Shown: positions 38,111 through 51,200 of the stretch, in pieces
Position numbering within the stretch: the stretch's first letter is position 1
Layout: each line of letters opens with the position of its first letter
NCBI GenBank assembly: GCA_963845975.1
Contig: CAWJUD010000002.1
Location: forward strand, 2,108,001 to 2,172,000
Source of the DNA: JBEKIK01 sp963845975
Lineage (GTDB): Bacteria; Planctomycetota; Planctomycetia; Pirellulales; Thermoguttaceae
DNA: 64,000 bases
Direction: 5' to 3'
Notes under the pieces: generated by a model
The model's database searches: none
The model's input: only the letters and a program-made list of their open reading frames with translations
Told to the model about the DNA's origin: nothing
Translations under genes and position numbers: made by a program

Positions 38111-38246
38111 CTGTAGCATCCTTGCACGGTGATATGTTTACCGGAATTTTGCATATAGGTCCCATCTCCTGACCAACTGACCATGCTCTGCATGGTGCCC
38201 GTCGGTGCCCGGAGACGGGCAAGGATTAGGTCACGGAAAACTTATC

Positions 38247-39590
38247 TCAGCCAGCCGCCCTCACCCTAGCCCTCTCCCGGAGGGAGAGGGAATATTGAAT
38301 TTGGCCACCGTTTTGCAGCAGGCTGCGATAAAGGTCCAGATGGGCCTTTAAAAATACATCCCGATGATAGCGGATCACGGCGTTTTTTCTCCCCTGCCGT
38401 CCCCATTGCTTGCGCAACTCGGCGTTATCGTAACATAGGCGCAAGCCATGAGCGAGTCCCTCGGCATCTCGGGCCTTTACCAGCCAGCCGGTTTCGCCAT
38501 GGTCGATCAAATCCGGAACTCCTCCCACGCGGAAGGCAATAGTCGGCGTTTCGCAGGCCATCGCTTCCATGATTGTACAGGGGAGATTGTCGGCCAGCGT
38601 TGGATTTACGGCCACGTCCGCTGCCGCGATATAGCGGGCCAGCAACGCCCGATCGGCGATAAAACCCGGCGAAATTAGCGATAATCCCTCAAACAACTTC
38701 CTCGTTTCCTGCGCCGCGCGGCCGACAAGGATGATTGTAATCGGCCGTTCGCTGCGGCGGGCCGCCTCGACGAGATATTCCACCCCTTTCAGCGAATTAC
38801 GAACGTAATTGGCGGAAAAGATGACCAGAAACTCGTTTAGCGGCAAGTCGAGTTGCCCGCGGATTTCCTTTTTCGGCATGGGGCGAAACGTGTCTACGTC
38901 AACCCAGTTGGGGATGACAATCGGGCGTTCGGTGAACATCCCCGAACGCATCGCCTGGTCGGCCATCCACTGCGACGGTGCAACAGGCACAAACGATCGC
39001 CGACGGGCCATCCCCCGTTTGATCCTTTGTATGGATCCCGTAAAATCCAGCCTCAGGTGCAGCCTCGTGTTAATTCCACACTGCAACGGCCACTGATCCA
39101 GTTGTGGGCAGTCATGGCATCTTGTCTCAAACTTGTTGCAGTCCATCGGATGCAGGCATCCGCCGGTAAAGGGCGAACAGTCGTGAAATGTCCAGACCAC
39201 GGGCATGCGGCGGGAAAGGAGTTTTATCGAAAAAGGAGAAATTGCCGAGGAAATGTCGTGAAAATGGGCGATTTCATAAACCGCGAAGTGCCTGTGGATG
39301 TTTGCATACTCCCAAGGAATCAACTCCTGGAGTCCAAAAGCACCCACGATCTTATGGAGTTTAGCAAGGCACTTTTTGTAGCGGATGCCATATAGGGAAC
39401 GCATGTGCGGTCTTAAACCATCGCCCCACCAGGCAACCCAATGGTGTGCGGTGTGGCCGGATTGTCTTAATGCGAGGGTGAGTTGCTCGGCCACAAGGCT
39501 TGCACCGCCCCCGTAGCGATCGGATTTGCTAACGACGGCAACCCGCAAACGCTCCAAATCGTCGATAGAAGATGTATTTCTTGCCTTCAT
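38247..39590 (-). CDS. Family 4 (group 1) glycosyltransferase with REP-derived tail
   Basis: A 447-residue GT-B enzyme. The N-terminal half has VVSKSDRYGGGASLVAEQL and EIAHFHDISSAISPF. The C-terminal donor-binding half has VIFSANYVRNSLKGVEYLVEA and the E-x7-E region NLPCTIMEAMACETPTIAF. It probably builds a cell-surface glycan together with the downstream GT2. The last 13 or so codons (SLSLRERARVRAAG) are translated from a REP-like palindrome, so the native C-terminus was likely near LYRSLLQNGG. Confidence 0.87.
   Translation of the reverse strand: MKARNTSSIDDLERLRVAVVSKSDRYGGGASLVAEQLTLALRQSGHTAHHWVAWWGDGLRPHMRSLYGIRYKKCLAKLHKIVGAFGLQELIPWEYANIHRHFAVYEIAHFHDISSAISPFSIKLLSRRMPVVWTFHDCSPFTGGCLHPMDCNKFETRCHDCPQLDQWPLQCGINTRLHLRLDFTGSIQRIKRGMARRRSFVPVAPSQWMADQAMRSGMFTERPIVIPNWVDVDTFRPMPKKEIRGQLDLPLNEFLVIFSANYVRNSLKGVEYLVEAARRSERPITIILVGRAAQETRKLFEGLSLISPGFIADRALLARYIAAADVAVNPTLADNLPCTIMEAMACETPTIAFRVGGVPDLIDHGETGWLVKARDAEGLAHGLRLCYDNAELRKQWGRQGRKNAVIRYHRDVFLKAHLDLYRSLLQNGGQIQYSLSLRERARVRAAG
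38256..38292. repeat. REP-like palindrome, uninterrupted, inside a gene end
   Basis: CCCTCACCCTAG, CCCTCTCCC, GGA, GGGAGAGGG: the intact form of the repeat that both IS copies have hit, with GGA where they carry the AAA duplication. It lies in the last codons of the GT4 gene. Confidence 0.8.
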
Positions 39591-40094
39591 TCCGCCGGTC
39601 TAAAGATTCCGCCCGTCGAAAAAGAGATTCTTTAGTGCATAAACAGGGGCACAATGATAATTGACCTCGATATTAACGACAATACGAAATTTAACCGGGC
39701 GATAGGCTCGAACACCGGGACATAAGAGCAACTGGACAATCTATACGTGTTAAGCCCAGAACTCTTCGCCCTTTTGGCAATGTACGAATCAGGCGGGTTG
39801 GGCTACTCAAATCCGGATCAAAGCCACGGTTTTCGTCGTGGCATTGGCATTAAGACCAGTTTAGCAAGGCATCTGCGAAGCATTATGAAACGGCAAATCA
39901 TGATAATCTGGGATAATTGGGAAATCTATTCCAAGCAATCAGATTTTTCTGAGCGAACTGGCTATTTATACCGATTGCGTAAAGTATTCGGAAGTTACCG
40001 AAGATACCGATTGTAGTGATTTTTCGGGCGGGCAGAGCATGTTCCGTCCGTTTTAATCAAGAGCACACCCACAGTCCAAAAAGGGGGGACTAGA
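39591..40094. other. Intergenic region, no gene recognised
   Basis: About 500 bp between divergent genes, so it carries promoters for the GT4 and porin-like genes. A frame at 39747-40016 is open but has no family resemblance. GGGGGGA lies just before the porin ATG. Confidence 0.45.
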
Positions 40095-41289
40095 ATGAAC
40101 ATGCGTAAGCTTATACCGGCCTGTGCGTCCATCGCGCTGATAGCGCTGTCTCAGATTCAGTTGGGGTGGGCCGCCAACTATCGTATGCATCCACAACCTT
40201 CCGCAACTTCATACGTGCAGTCGCAACCGCAGGATGAAGATTATAGCGAGCAACCCAAACCGCTGGCGGCAAATTCATGCGATTACGACAATTGTTGCAA
40301 TGACGCTTGTTCCAGAAGGAGTTGTTGCACGCAGCCGCAACCGGCCGAATGCGACTGCTATTGCTCGAATGTCTGTTGCGACGCAAGTAATTTTATCCGC
40401 CGACAGGTCTACGCCGAATACTTGTACCTGCGGCCGCTGAACGCGGGCGTGGAATACGCGGTTCCATTCAATGGACCGATAAGCTTTGGCACGGTGCCCC
40501 TGCAAGAGGGCCGCACAGCCGCGGTGAATCCGGAGTTTGCATCCGGGTTTCGAGCCGGGGGCGCCCTTTGGTTTGATGATTGCACCGCTATAGCAGCCAC
40601 CTTCTCGCACTATGAGAACAACTCTTATGATGCCATTTCAGTCAATCCGCCTCTAGTGTTGCGCGCGATGGTAATACATCCGTCGTCTTTGGATGCCGAT
40701 GAGGATTGGCTTTCAGCCAGCGCATCAATACATTAGATTTGACTTGGGAGATCTCGATTACCGGCGCGAGTTCTATTCCAACGAATGTTCATCCATCGGC
40801 TACGTGGTGGGGATTCGCTACGCAAGCCTGAGACAGCAATTCGACTCGCAATTCGAGTCTGCAATCACGGGGAACGTCAACACTCAGGTCAATTTCGACG
40901 GGGGCGGCTTGCGGCTGGGCCTGGAAGCCGAACGCTTCGGCATGCGGAACATCTCCGTATATGGCAAGGCTTCGGCGAGCTTCCTGGGGGGCGAATTCCG
41001 CGGTTCATACCTGCAAAGCGACACCAATCTCCCAGTGGTCACACAGACCGACTGGAAGGAAGCCAGGTTCGTATCTATCCTCGACTGCGAGGTGGGCGTC
41101 TATTGGACAAGCTGTAACAAGCGTGTACGAGCGTCGGCGGGCTACATGGTCAGCGGCTGGATGAATGTGGTTAAATCGGCGGAATTCATCTCCTCGGTGC
41201 AGGCTAACAAGTACCATGGGCCCGATAAGATAAACGGCAACGGATTGGTCTTCGATGGTCTCGTCGCAAGAGTTGAATATAATTGGTAG
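40095..41289 (+). CDS. Lpg1974-like outer-membrane pore protein, frameshifted
   Basis: Starts at the ATG at 40095 behind GGGGGGA. The signal peptide is LIPACASIALIALSQIQLGWA. A Cys-rich N-terminal segment (CDYDNCCNDACSRRSCC ... CDCYCSNVCC) is followed by barrel strands starting VYAEYLYLRPLNAGVEYAV. The frame changes between about 40690 and 40735 (ends SASIH; continues YIRFDLGDLDYRREF) and goes on with SIGYVVGIRYASL, FGMRNISVYGKASASFLGG and VARVEYNW as the last strand. This matches Lpg1974-type major outer-membrane proteins, frequent in planctomycetes. Restored length is about 395 residues. The cysteine cluster may cross-link to the cell wall, by analogy only. Confidence 0.75.
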
Positions 41290-42225
41290 ACCCTATTCCG
41301 GCTGCCCCTTTTTGTGGGATTGTCTGCAAAACATTGTCTGTTACCAATAGGTTTCCCGTTGCTGCCACTGGCGCTGATGGGGCATCGTTCCATCGTGGCA
41401 GCATGTCCGTGTATTGTCTATAAAATATCGAGTTTGGCACCATCACAGCGCCCTCGATGACTGCCACTTCTATTTTCTTGGGCCTAAATCCAGGCTTGCA
41501 GGTTCCCTAGGAAACCACATGCTCGCCCCTTGCCGGAATAGACGTGATTCTAAAGGCGGCAACCGATCCGGCCCTGATTCCTCATCACGGCTACCGAGGA
41601 ATTGGAGAATGTCCCTAAGGGTACTATGCAAGCCACGCGCTATACGTCGAGAAAAAGTGCCATCCGGCGGCATTCAGCTGTGATGTACTAGCCTACGGAG
41701 GGGTTGCCATTACTTAAATGCAAACTGCATTGAGGTCTGGAGGCAAAATCACTGAAAAAACAATTAAACCGGTACTTGGGGAGATCTCGGAAATCATTAT
41801 CTTTCAACCATTATAAGTCATTTTCTTCCAAGGTCTTACACCAATAATTCAGGATTGCCGTTTATAGTTTGAGTAATTACCCGTGTTCTCTAATGCACTG
41901 GTACAGAATACAACAGGGAGTCTGGTGACAGGTATACGAACCCACCATTCATACCGGGATAGGATCACATACCACGATAGGATTACGGAGGCGGGTGTAA
42001 CAATTGCATAAATTCCGCTCGTACGGATAGTTGACAACTATCATACTTATCTGCTATACACTATCCCTATTGTCCATCTTACGTATAATCTCACGTTTGA
42101 ATTGTATTTTCTGCATCTGGCACATATCTCCCAGAGCCCGTCAGCGTGGGTATCGGGAGCTAGTATCATATACCAGTTAACTCTGATCTATATAGCGAGT
42201 TAGTGCAACAAAGGGGAGTATTGTC
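41290..42225. other. Long upstream region of the giant gene, no gene recognised
   Basis: About 935 bp. A small direct repeat (ATAGGATCACATACCACG then ATAGGATTACGG) is at about 41960-41990. The open frames here are short and unlike known proteins. The leader ends with AGGGGAG seven bases before the ATG at 42226. Confidence 0.5.
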
Positions 42226-45200
42226 ATGTGGTCAAGCAAAGCCCTCGGATTCCGAAACAAATTGCGACGTCTTGCTACCCTCAAGCGGCAGCCATCAAGG
42301 AGTGACCGCACCGGGCTGACGACATGCCGCCCGCGAACACTACACCTGGAGTCGCTCGAAGAGCGATCGCTGCTTTCAGTGAGCATCCTGCCAGGGGCTT
42401 CCGCGTATGCCAAGCCCTTATCGGTGGGATTTGACGGCGTGCTTTCATTGCCGGGCGATTCGTCGGAATCGGGCACTCGCCAGCGTATCTTCGACCTCTT
42501 CAACGGGACATGGAGCGACGCGGAAAAGGACGCCACTTCCACCGAGGACGACCTGCTCTGCTGGGCGGCGACCGCCTCCAACATGCTCGAGTACACCGGT
42601 TGGGGTCTTGTCAACGGGATGACGAAGTCCGACCAGATGCTCGACTATTTCGAGAACCACTGGCAAGACGTGGGCGAGCTCACGCAGAACGCCCTCACAT
42701 GGTGGTTCGACGGGAAGGGCACTTATGGCGGGGACGTGGACGTCGCGGGTGGCGGTTTTTACCCGGGCTTCAATCCTTCCACTTACGTTCACGTCGAGTC
42801 GAACAACGCCAATATCTTGTCGTTCATCCGCTCTTACACCACACTCGGATCTGCCATGGGCATATGGATCCATGATGGTTTTAGCCATGAAATCACCTGC
42901 TGGGGCTACAACTACGATCCTGCGCTGCAACCCAGCGATCCAGCCTATTACAAGGGACTATGGGTCACGGATTCCGACGACGACAAGGGAGTAGCCAACG
43001 CCTATACGGCGCCCAACCATCTGCACTATTATTCCGTCACATGGGACTCGGCTGACAGCCGCTGGATGATGAACGACTATGCGCCGGGTACGATGATCGA
43101 GGAAGCTGTGTCTTTGGACCGCTACAGCAACGGAAATGTGACCTTCAATGGCGACCAGGATTCGGTAGGGCAGAACGATGCGATCAACTTGGCGCTGGAC
43201 ACGACCGGAATGTATCTTCAAGTCCGCTTGAACGGCACCCTCAAGTATTCTTCGCCGATGTCCCAAGTAAAGCAACTCAACCTCTTCGGCTGGGACGGCA
43301 ACGACACGCTGACCGTGGATTACAGCCACGGCAACCCGATTCCCTCGGGCGGAATCAACTACGACGGCGGCACGCAGGGCGCCAGCCCGGGCGATTCGCT
43401 CGCCATTCTCGGCACCGGTACGCAGCACGCAGTCTACTATCCCGACAGCGTCACGACCGGCAACGGCCGAATGGTAATCGACGGAAGCACGATTAACTTC
43501 ACCGGCTTATCGCCGATCTCCGTCAGCGGCTTGGCCGAATACACGCTGGTGACGCCCAACAGCAGCGACGTGCTGACGGTCGACAGCCCGGCTGCCGGTC
43601 AGAACCGCGTCTCAGGCACCAGCGGCGGCGTGAACATCGAATCCACGACCTTCACGAACGTCACTGACTTCAGGATTGATGCGGCCACCAACGACTCTTC
43701 CGGCGCAGGCAACGACACGATCACAATCGCCGCCAACTCGGTCGCTACTGGTCTGCAGAGTTTGACGGTCGACACCGGATCGGGCAACGACATTCTCACC
43801 GTCGATAGCACCAACGCGCTGTTCAGCGTCTCTGACGGCATACACTACGATGGCGGTACGGGGTTCGACCAACTCAAACTGATTCAGACCGGTGGCGCCA
43901 CCCAAACCAGCGACAAGGTAGTCATCGGTGTTGCCCCAGGTTCGGGCGAGAGCATCATTACCGGCCCCAGTAACACGCAGACGGTCTATTTCGAGGGCTT
44001 GGAGCCGATTACCGACAACGTGTCCGCTACGACCTTCAACATCACGAGCATCCCCGGTCTGGCTAGCCAACTCCAAGCCGACAATGACATTAATTACGAA
44101 ATAGGGCAAATATTGGGGCCCACGGCCGGCCGCGTGACCGTGGACGACTTCGAGCCTATCGAGTTCACCAACAAGGATAATCTCGTAATCGACACCGGAG
44201 CCGGCAGCGACGAGATCAATCTCAACAATACGAGTACGCCCACCGGGTTGACCGGTATCACTGTCAACGGCGGCGATCCGACGGGCAGCGATACGCTGAT
44301 CGTCAACGGCACGGCCGTAGCCGGAACGGTGTCTGTCGACGTGTCGGCGCAGACGATCTTGGGCGTGGCCGGTGCGGGGGTGACCGTCACTTACGGCACG
44401 ATCGAACATTTGACGGTAGTGGCGGGCGTTTCCACCACGCTTAGCGTATCCGGCTCCTCGAGCCTGGTGGGCGTCGATTACACGCTCACGCCGGGTTCCA
44501 CTGCCGACCGGGGCGACATCGCAACGATTGCCGTGCCGATATCGTTCATAGGCTTCGGCGCGGGCAAGACCCTGAACTTCGTCGGCGACACCATAGATGG
44601 CAACGACGTGCTTACGATCCTCGGCACGAATCAGAACGACAGCTTCAGCGTGGCTGGAACCACCGGCGCCGTGACATATACCGGACGCGCGAACATAACA
44701 CAATCGGACATCGATGAATTGGTGATCGACGGCCTTAACGGCGACGATCAGTTCACCGTCGCGGGCAATCACCCCTACGACAGCGTTGCGATTCACGGCA
44801 ACAATCCCTCGGCCAGCGACGTGCTCAGCTTCAACGGCTCCGGCGCGGGGGCGGTAACCGTGGACCTGGCCGCTCAGACCGTGACCGAGGCGGGCTTCAG
44901 CTCAGTGGACTTCACGGGCGTCGAAATCTTGAACGCCAACGCCAATAGCCAAAACCTTTTCATCCAAGCCACCACGGGCGATGATACATTGACCGTCACC
45001 CCCACGGACACCAACGCAGTCACAGCACAACTCAATGCCAGTTCTCCCTCAATCGGCGCTTCCCCGGTGGTCAACGGCAGCAATATCGATACGCTGAACG
45101 TCGATATGCTGGGCGGAAACGATCAACTCACCGTAAACGGCACGCAAATTGGCGAAACCATTACGGTCAATGGCACTTTGGTCACCGTGGGGGCTTTGGA

Positions 45201-48200
45201 GACAGTCAATTACGCAAACACCGAGCATCTTCAAGTGAACGGCCTGGCGGGCAACGACACGTTCGACGTGACGCCATCGGCCAATACATCAATCTTTGTC
45301 GACGGCGGCGACCCGATCGGCAACACCGCAGGCGACGCCATCGTCTTGCACCCGCCCGGCGCTTTCAGCATTGAGCCCGGACCGGAGAACGACAAGGGCG
45401 GCCTGAATGCGGCCGGGGTCCAGCGCGTGAGTTGGGATCACATCGAAGCCGTGACCGTGGTAGTCCCGCCCGGCGGCGGACCGGTCCTGATCTTGGGCAC
45501 CAACGGCGAAGACGAGATCACGATAATCGCCCGCGACTCCAGTTACAATGTCCTAGCCGACGGCGTGCAGGATTTTACGGTTTCAGTCAACGACGGGCCG
45601 AACTTCCTGTTCATCAACGAGCCGGCGTTGTTTGTAGACGCCTTGGCCGGCGACGACGACATAGTGTTGCGGGAACCCGCTCCCAACAACGCTGTTTGGG
45701 ATGTGGACGTGACGATTGCCGGCGGCCCGCCCGCCGCTGTAACGGGCGACAGCGGGGACGTCTTCGAATTGGAAACTCCCGGCAACCAAACCGTGATCTT
45801 CACACCCACCGGCATCGATACCGCCACTCTCGACGACACGACCAACTCATCGCTGATCACGCTGACCGCGTCGTTCACGATTCCTGCGATTCCTTACACT
45901 TCATCGCCGGGCGGGATAGAACAGGTGATCTACGACGGCCAGTCGGGCAGCGATAACCTGACAGTCCAGGGCACTGCGGGCGACGACACGATTGTCCATA
46001 TACCGGGAGCCCTTGATAATGCCGGCACATTCCGGGTAAACAGCCTGCTGGGGCTGGACTATCAGAACCTTGGCACTGGCTCCGTATTAACGGTCGACGG
46101 ACAGGGGGGCACCAACACCTTGATAGCCATCGGCACGACCGCTAACGACTTATTCCAGGTCGATGCAACGACCGGAACGGTCCATCTCAACGCCCGCCAG
46201 CCGATTGCGGTGACGGCGATCCAGAACTTGACGCTAGTCGGCCTGACCGGCGATGACATATTCAAAGTCAGTGCGCCGCTGCCGTTGTCGTTTACGAACA
46301 TTACCATCGAAGGCGACGATCCGAGTGCCAGTGACATTGTAAACCTCACTGGCGCCACCGGATCGGTGACGGTCAACTTGGCCGACAGCACGCTGCCGAC
46401 CGACACGACGATCACCGGCTACGGCGCCACAGTCACCTTGACCGGCGTGGAAGTGGCCAACCTCGACGCCAACAGCAACTCGGTGTCCGTCGTCGGCACG
46501 TCGCAAAACGACAAACTCACCTACACGCCCAGCGGTGCCGCCGCGGGCAGCTTCCAGAATGCCGGCCTCAACACGGTCTTCAACGTTTCCGGCGTCACTG
46601 GCAACTTGACCGTGTTTGGCGGCAGCGGCGGCAACGCCGACGAGGTTGTTGTCCGCGGCACGGCTGCCCGCGACTTGTTCAAAATTGACCAAGGCACGGC
46701 CGTGGCGACGGTTCTGGCCAACAATGTCACCGCGTTGTTGCCGGTACAGCTTGGTACCAACGTTCCGATCTTAACCGCGCAGGGATTGGGTGGCCAAGAC
46801 ACCTTCCAAGTGACTCCCGGCGCAGGCATCGGCGCGTTCCCCCTGGACAATCTGCTGATCAACGTCGATGGCGGCGGCAATGCCTCAGGCGAGAATAACG
46901 CCCTGGTGATCCAGTCAGCCACAGGCGGCCCCCTAGCCGCCAATCAGTTCGTGGTGGTCAACCGCGGGGCGACCGTCAACTCTGGCACTGTCCGCACCTT
47001 CACCGCAGCCGTACAGTGGCCGGATATCAACTACGTCAACGTGCAGGTGGTATCGCCCAACGTCGCCTCTACCGATGGCAACCTCCTGATCATGGGGCCG
47101 GACCTCAACGAACCCAACGAGTTCCAGGCCAATGCGGCGTTCGTGGGCTCGGGCTCGACGCTCCAGATCCAGCATGCCTCGATCTTCCCGAACTTCAGCG
47201 AGTTCCCGGGAGTGCCCAGCGACAACGACTATTATCGCGTAGTCGCCCAGACAACCGGCACGCTCGATTTTCAGGTGTACTTCAAATTATTCAACCCGGC
47301 GCTGCTGCCGGCCGGCGGCAACCTCAATCTCGAAGTGCTCGACGTCAACGGCAACATCATCGCAACCGCCCCGGGAACGTTTGGCGCTCTCGGCACAACC
47401 GCTAATGCCCGGGTCCGCATACCGGCCGTGGCCGGGCAGAGCTATTTCCTGCACGTATTCGGCCAACTGCCGCCGCCTATAGAAGGGCAGCCACAGCCGA
47501 GCGCCGTGATCAATGGTTACGATGTGACAATCATCGACACGCCGCCGCCTGTCCCGCAGAACCTGGAACTCGACGACGTGGTGATTTCAGATACGGTAGC
47601 GGTCGGCCCATCCAGTTCCACCTCGTTTTCGGGCAACGCGGCTATTACATCGCCTGCCGGCGGGACGCTTTCGACCGTAAACGGCTTTTACAACGGCCGC
47701 TACCTGACGATTACTTCTGGACCGCTCACCGGCCAGCGGGTGACGATCACCGCGTACGTCGGCGCTACGCAGACCTTTACGGTCTCCCCCGGCCTATCTG
47801 CCGCACCGACCGCGGGCACCGCATTCCTGATAGAGAGCATCGACACCGGCCGCTCGCAGAACGACAATGTGACGCGGATCAACACTCCGACAATCTTCAT
47901 CCGGCTGGACGACGGCATATTCCTGCATGATTTGCCGGGTAATCCGGCCAACGACACTCCGCCGGCCGGAGTGATTACAATTCCATTCCAGGGCGCCAGT
48001 TTGCTTCCCGGATATCGCATCGCCGTATTCGACGAAGGCTCGACGCCGCCCCAGAACGGCACGCCGCCTCAAACGCCGTTGGGATTCGCCGTGGCGACCG
48101 GGCAAGAGGGCGTTTACACGTTCACCACTCCGGCGCTCACCGACGGCAGCCATTTTCTCACTGCCCGGGTGCAGATGATCGATCCGGCCGGTGCGCCCAA

Positions 48201-51200
48201 CCCGAACCAGACTGGTTTCGGCGACCGCAGCCTGGCCCTGGAAGTTTTCGTGGACACGCGGATACCGCCTGCCTTTTTCGGCTTGATCAGCCAGGCCGAC
48301 ACCACGCAAGGTCTGGACGCGGCCAGCGACAGCGGCGTGCTGGGCGATCCTAACTTGCCGGCAACGTTCACCGACCGCATCACCAACGACAAGACGCCGA
48401 CGTTGTACGGTGCGGCCGAGGCGGACGCGATCATCGACGTTTATCTGGAAACAAACGGCATAGCGGGACTCCAGTCCGGCGGCACAAACCCGGATACGTT
48501 CTTGGGTAAAACCGTGGCGATCCCGCTGGATGGAACAAATCAGTTCCCCAACGGCCAGTGGTCATACACGGTTACACGCGACCTGAACGATCCGTTGCTG
48601 GGATTGGGGATCGACGGCCTGCGGACGTTCTACGCAACGGGCGAAGATCCGGCCGGCAACGTTACCGCGGACGCCAACGCCGACTCCCTGCAGATCTTTC
48701 TTGACACCACCGGACCACAGATCACCAACGTGCAGATTACCGGTTCGCCTGGCTTCAACTTGTTCGGACTGAAATCGGGCAACGCGTCGCAAGGCCCCAC
48801 GCCGCTGGTCTACTCGCTAACGATAAGCGTTCAAGACCTGCCTGATCGGGTGGCCGCCTTTTTGTATAACGCCTTGGCCGCCGACGCGACTGATCCGCAG
48901 AATCCAGCCGAGGATCCCGGCAACTACCTGCTGGTGGGCGATGCCAGCGGCGTGATCCAAATCACCTCGATCCAGTTCAATCCCGTTACTGTGGCAGGTT
49001 CACCGGCGACCGGCACGCTGGTGCTTACATTTGCCAATCCCTTGCCCGACGACCGTTTCACGCTGACCGTCAAGGACAGCGTGGTCGACCCGGCGGGCAA
49101 CAAGCTCGACGGTGAAAGCAATGCCATAGAGCCCAACGGGGCGCCGAACTTCCCCAGCGGCGACGGGCAGCCGGGCGGGAACTTCGTGGCCCGCTTTACC
49201 GTGGACAGCCGGCCGGAAATCGGCACATGGAGCGGCGGGAGCGAGTATATCGACACTAACGGAAACTTCATCTTCGATCCGACCAACACGGACGCCGTCA
49301 ACCGCGACCTCACCTACACCCTGGGCTTTACCAGCGACGAGATTTTCGCCGGCAACTTCGGTTTCCCGTATATTAATGAAGCGGGCACTCCCAACGGCTT
49401 TTCAAAATTGGCGGCCTATGGAAAGGATTCCAACGGCAACTATCGCTGGATGTTCCTCGACGACACGGGCAGCGTGATCACGACGATTATCCAGCCGGCA
49501 AATACCAACGGCAAACCCTTTAACGCCTTACCCGTCGCCGGCAATTTCGACGGCAACGCCGCCAATGGCGATGAAGTCGGCCTGTTCGACGGCACGAATT
49601 GGTATTTCGACACAAACCACAACGGCTTTATCGACGCCGGGGACTTTCACTTCAGCGGCGCGATTAAGGGGTATCCGATTGTGGGCGATTTCGACGGCGA
49701 CGGCCACATCGACCTGGGCACATATCACGACGGAGTCTTCTATTTCCAGTTATGGAACTCCGGCTTGGGCAATTACAATTCTACCGTCCAGACATTTTCC
49801 TTGTTTGGCACCGGCCTGCCCCAGTTGGGCGCCCTTACACGTCCGGTTGCGGCCGATATGGATCAGGACGGCATCGCCGACATCGGCGTATACACGCCGG
49901 ACGGCAGCGGGGCCACGGGCACCTCGGCCTCGGAATGGTATTGGTTCGTCTCAAACTTTGTAGAACCGACTCCCGGGACTGTTACCGTATTTAGCTCGCC
50001 GGGCCGCAAGTTTACGCAAACCCCGCTGGGAAACGACATCTTCGCCAAATTCGGCAATACTTACGCCATGCCGATCGTGGGCAATTTCGACCCGCCGCTT
50101 AGCGTTCAGTCCGGTCGGCTCACGCAGCCCAAGGCGTCTTTGAGTGCGCCGGACGTGAACCTGTCTGGGACGACAACGTACACGTTTAAGGTGACCTACT
50201 CGGACGATGCGGCGGTGAACGTGTCGAGTATAAACGGATCGGACATCGTGGTGAGCGGTCCGAACGGGTTTAGCCAGGCGGCGGAGCTGGTAAGCGTGGA
50301 CAACAGCAGCAACGGGACGCCGCGGACTGCCACCTACCGTGTCAATAAGCCGGGCGGGACATGGGCCAGCGGGACCTACACCGTGACAATGCGGCCCAAC
50401 GAGGTGAGCGATGCCAACGGGAATTACGTGTCGGCAGAAATATTGGGAACATTCACGGCAAAAGCCTTCTCGCCATCGTTCACATTAAACGGTCCAACTT
50501 CTGGATCGTATGCCCCTGGACAGAATATCACCATTACGTGGACTGCCGCCGACGTGTCGGCCAACGACGTAATCACGCTGTGCCTGGACACGGACACCAC
50601 CTTGTGGAATGGCAACGAAAAATGGATCGAAATCGACAAAGTAGCCGCTACAAACGGAAGCGGTTCGTACAGCTTCGATCCGACCGGATTCGCCCCGGGC
50701 ACGTACTACGTGGGCGGATACATGTACGACAAGGTATCGTACGTTTTCACCAATGCGCACCTTACGGCGCCGATCACGATTCCTCCCCAAACCTTCGCAT
50801 TATCCGGCCCCACCTCTGGAACATACGCACCCGGACATAATATTACAATCGCTTGGAAGGCGGGCAATGTTTCGGCCAACGACGTAATCACCCTATGCCT
50901 GGACACAGACACCACCTTGTGGAACGGCAACGAGCGATGGATCGAAATCGACAAAGTGGCCGCTGCCAATGGGAACGGTTCGTACACTTTTGATCCCACT
51001 GGATTCGCCCCGGGCACGTACTACGTGGGCGGATACATGTACGACAAGGTATCGCACGTCTTTACCAATGCGCAGCCTACGGCGCCGATCACGATTCCTC
51101 CCCAAACCTTTGCATTATCCGGTCCCACCTCTGGAACATACGCCCCAGGCCAGAATATTACGATTACTTGGACGGCGGGCAACGTGTCGGCCAAAGACGT

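Noticed and set aside
39747..40016. An 89-codon frame between the GT4 and porin-like genes
   Set aside because: No family signal and it lies in a divergent promoter region.
42177..46943. Several long antisense frames across the giant gene
   Set aside because: GC-rich repetitive coding sequence creates open complementary frames; the sense frame has all the domain motifs.
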